Origin: Tardiphaga sp051811025
GTDB taxonomy: Bacteria; Pseudomonadota; Alphaproteobacteria; Rhizobiales; Xanthobacteraceae
Direction of reading: 5' to 3'
NCBI RefSeq assembly: GCF_051811025.1
Contig: NZ_JBPWQE010000001.1
Span: 3,782,001 to 3,846,000, forward strand
DNA length: 64,000 bases
Positions 61,720 to 64,000 of the stretch are shown here, one piece after another. Made by a program: the position numbers and the translations under genes. Every line of letters begins with the position of its first letter. Position 1 is the stretch's first letter. The notes beneath the pieces are model-generated. The model saw nothing but the letters and a program-made list of their open reading frames with translations. It had not been told where the DNA came from and made no database searches.

Positions 61720-63258
61720 GTGGATCTCTCCAGCCTCATCGCACGCAATACCGCATTCACACCGGACAAGCCCGCGATTCATTTCGAGGGCAGGACACTC
61801 AGCTATGCCGCGTTCAACGCGCGGATCGAGGCAACGGCGAAGGCACTGAAGGCGGAATGCGGGGTCGGTCGCGGCGATCGCGTCGCAATCCTGAGTATGA
61901 ACCGGCCCGATTATCTGGTTCTGCTCTATGCCTGCGCCCGCCTCGGCGCGATCATGGTGCCGCTGAACTGGCGACTCGCGGTCGCCGAGCAGCTCTTCAT
62001 CCTGTCAGACGCCTCGGTGAAGGTGCTGGTGCTTGAGCAGAGCTTTGCGGCGATCCTCCAGTCGCTTGCGAAGGACTTGCCGGATACGCGCGTGATCGCG
62101 CTCGATTTCGCGCCACCCGCCCCCGGCCAGACTTTCGACGATCTGCTGTCGTGCGCATCCGGCGATGGCCGCAATCCGCATACCGACCTCTCCTGCCCGC
62201 TGCTGATCGTCTACACGTCGGGCACCACAGGCCGTCCGAAAGGCGCCGTGCTGCGTCAGGAAGCACTGTTGTGGAACGGCGTGATGAGCCAGCACATGCA
62301 CGGCATCACGTCAGACGATCACGTGCTGACCGTGCTGCCATTCTTCCATGTCGGCGGCCTCAACATCCAGACAACGCCGGCGCTGCATCACGGCGCGACC
62401 GTGACAATCCACGCGCGCTTCACATCCGACTCCACGCTGGAAGCGATCACGCGGGAGCGACCCACCCTGACCGTCTGGGTGCCCGCTATCATCCAAGCGA
62501 TGAGCGAGCATCCCGGCTGGACCACGACCGACGTGTCTTGCCTCAAGGCCGTCTCCACCGGCTCCAGCATCGTGCCACCGCATCTGATCGAACGCCTGAG
62601 AGTGCGTGGCATTCCGGTGCTGCAGGTCTATGGCTCCACCGAAACCTGCCCGATCGCGGTCTATACGCGGCTCGGCGGCGACCTGTCGCGGACGGGATCG
62701 ACGGGTTTGCCCGGTCTGTGCTGCGAGGCCATGATCATCGACGACAATGGCATTGAACTCCCTGCCAAGGCGACCGGTGAGATCGCGGTGCGCGGTCCCA
62801 ACGTGTTCTATGAATATTGGGGCAATGAGGCCGCAACGCGCGAGGCACTGCATGACGGCTGGTATCGCACCGGCGATATCGGCACGCGCGACGATGACGG
62901 TTACTTCTGGGTCCATGACCGCAAGAAGAATATGATCATTTCCGGCGGCGAGAACGTCTATCCCGCCGAGGTCGAGCGCGTACTGCTCGAACATCCCGAT
63001 GTCGCCGATTGCGGCGTTGTCGGCGTGCCTGATCCCAAATGGCAGGAAGTGCCTGTTGCCTATGTCCTGCTGCGGCCGAATTGCAGCGTGACCGCCGAGG
63101 CGCTGAAGGCCCATGTTTTGACGCAGCTCGCGCGCTACAAGCAGCCGCGCGACATCGTATTCGTCACAGACCTGCCGCGCACCGCGCTCGGCAAGGTGCA
63201 GCATTTCAAATTGAAGCAGGTTCAGGCGGCAACGCCGAGCGACGGAGAGACCAATTGA
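61720..63258 (+). CDS. Acyl/aryl-CoA ligase (ANL superfamily)
   Basis: 512 residues, GTG start two bases after the previous stop. P-loop TSGTTGRPKG near residue 167, YGSTETCPIAVYTR, the A8 motif YRTGDIGTRDDDGYFWVHDRKKNMIISGGENVYP and the catalytic Lys in RTALGKVQ. It activates a carboxylic acid, substrate unknown. It is distinct from the ligase at 40492, implying a second CoA-activation step or substrate. The following gene overlaps its stop by four bases. Confidence 0.88.
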   Translation: MDLSSLIARNTAFTPDKPAIHFEGRTLSYAAFNARIEATAKALKAECGVGRGDRVAILSMNRPDYLVLLYACARLGAIMVPLNWRLAVAEQLFILSDASVKVLVLEQSFAAILQSLAKDLPDTRVIALDFAPPAPGQTFDDLLSCASGDGRNPHTDLSCPLLIVYTSGTTGRPKGAVLRQEALLWNGVMSQHMHGITSDDHVLTVLPFFHVGGLNIQTTPALHHGATVTIHARFTSDSTLEAITRERPTLTVWVPAIIQAMSEHPGWTTTDVSCLKAVSTGSSIVPPHLIERLRVRGIPVLQVYGSTETCPIAVYTRLGGDLSRTGSTGLPGLCCEAMIIDDNGIELPAKATGEIAVRGPNVFYEYWGNEAATREALHDGWYRTGDIGTRDDDGYFWVHDRKKNMIISGGENVYPAEVERVLLEHPDVADCGVVGVPDPKWQEVPVAYVLLRPNCSVTAEALKAHVLTQLARYKQPRDIVFVTDLPRTALGKVQHFKLKQVQAATPSDGETN

Positions 63259-64000
63259 AGATCGCAGTATTGGGTGGCGGTAACGGTTCGTTCGCAGCCG
63301 CGGGTGATTTCGCACTGCAGGGCCATGACGTCCGTCTGTGGCGTCGCGATGCCGAGGCTGTCGCCGAACACAAAAAGGCCGGCTCGCGCATCAAGGTCAA
63401 GAACGCCCAAGGCACGCACGACACGCAGCTGACACTGGTCACGACCGATATTGCTGAGGCCATCAAGGACGTCGAACTGATCCTGTGCCCCGCACCCGCC
63501 TTTGCGCAGCCCGATATCGCCAAGCGGATCGCGCCACATCTGCGAAACGGTCAGGTCGTCTATCTGCCGCCCGCGACCTTCGGCTCGATGATTTTCGCCA
63601 AGGCTGCGCATGACATCGGCAACAAGGCCAAGGTCGCCTTCGCCGAAACCGGAACGCTGCCCTGGCTCGCGCGCAAGCATGGTCCGTTCGAGGTCGCCAT
63701 CACCATCCGCGCCAAGCGGCTGCCGACCGGCGTATTCCCGCTGTCGATGTCCGACTATGCCTGCAAGGTCATCGACAGGGCCTTCCCCGGCGTCATCGAG
63801 CCATGCGGCGATGCGTTGTCGGGCGCACTGATGAATGCCGGGCCGATCATCCATCCGCCGCTGATCGTGATGAATGCCGGCCCCCTCGAGCATTTCCCGA
63901 CCTGGGACATCCACAAGGAAGGCACCCAGCCGGCGATCCGCCGCGTCACCGATCAGCTCGACGGCGAACGAATCGCGATCCGCGAGGCCTTTGGTTACGG
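63255..64000 (+). CDS. Opine dehydrogenase-like NAD(P)-dependent dehydrogenase, 3' end outside the window
   Basis: About 248 residues are visible; the start is TTG at 63255, overlapping the ligase stop by four bases with GGAGAG upstream. The N-terminal Rossmann motif GGGNGSFAAAGDFALQGHDV and the block NAGPIIHPPLIVMNAG match the NAD/NADP octopine/nopaline dehydrogenase fold. Such enzymes join or cleave amino acids and keto acids, or reduce related imines. In this operon its role is unknown; reductive handling of an amino-keto intermediate is one idea. Confidence 0.78.
   Translation, partial: MKIAVLGGGNGSFAAAGDFALQGHDVRLWRRDAEAVAEHKKAGSRIKVKNAQGTHDTQLTLVTTDIAEAIKDVELILCPAPAFAQPDIAKRIAPHLRNGQVVYLPPATFGSMIFAKAAHDIGNKAKVAFAETGTLPWLARKHGPFEVAITIRAKRLPTGVFPLSMSDYACKVIDRAFPGVIEPCGDALSGALMNAGPIIHPPLIVMNAGPLEHFPTWDIHKEGTQPAIRRVTDQLDGERIAIREAFGY

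Overview
The window reads as a chromosomal segment of an alphaproteobacterium of the Bradyrhizobium / Rhodopseudomonas / Afipia group (order Hyphomicrobiales). This rests on high-GC coding sequence, iron-control (Irr-type) boxes at a bacterioferritin locus, a CGTCATTCCGGG-ended palindromic repeat of the type common in these genomes, several LivK-type binding proteins and many aromatic-catabolism genes. The species was not determined. I see no phage, insertion sequence, CRISPR, tRNA or rRNA.

Positions 1-21.9 kb are mostly housekeeping and envelope genes. They include a DUF2380-like secreted protein, a collagen-like Gly-X-Y protein, a MetX-like hydrolase, a DoxX remnant, a PPOX flavoprotein, bacterioferritin with its ferredoxin, and two paralogous glycine-rich secreted proteins. 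These are followed by an MltB-type lytic transglycosylase, a YqhA-like protein, ettA-tam, a D-2-hydroxyacid dehydrogenase, an L,D-transpeptidase, and an sseA / rhodanese / CoxE-like run. A diguanylate cyclase, a GlsB-type protein and a MoxR ATPase close this part.

Positions 21.9-39.9 kb start the catabolic part. A vanillate O-demethylase operon (vanA-vanR-vanB) has two GTATAC-cored operator candidates upstream. An MFS/TetR divergent pair, an SMP-30 lactonase, a crotonase and two tandem orphan LivK-like binding proteins follow; the second binding protein is frameshifted. A cupin protein, a GST, an intracellular PHA depolymerase, a LuxR-type regulator and an MFS/AraC pair complete the stretch.

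Positions 40-64 kb hold the most interesting block, an apparent CoA-dependent aerobic aromatic pathway. It contains a 2-aminobenzoate/benzoate-type CoA ligase with a RidA protein, a kynurenine-formamidase-like hydrolase, a MarR regulator and a complete Liv-type ABC importer. It also contains a two-domain flavoenzyme resembling 2-aminobenzoyl-CoA monooxygenase/reductase, a crotonase, an SDR dehydrogenase, an AraC regulator, two paralogous small cupins, two further flavin monooxygenases, two acyl-CoA-dehydrogenase-fold proteins, a hydrolase, a second CoA ligase and an opine-dehydrogenase-like protein cut by the window end.

Five near-identical 14-bp palindromes (consensus TTTTARACYTAAAR) lie 33-67 nt upstream of the first genes of the separate transcription units of this block. 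They suggest one regulon of about 20 kb, most likely controlled by the MarR protein. My reading is that the block imports anthranilate or a related aromatic, activates it to a CoA thioester, dearomatises it with the monooxygenase/reductase and finishes by beta-oxidation-like steps. The substrate is inferred, not shown.
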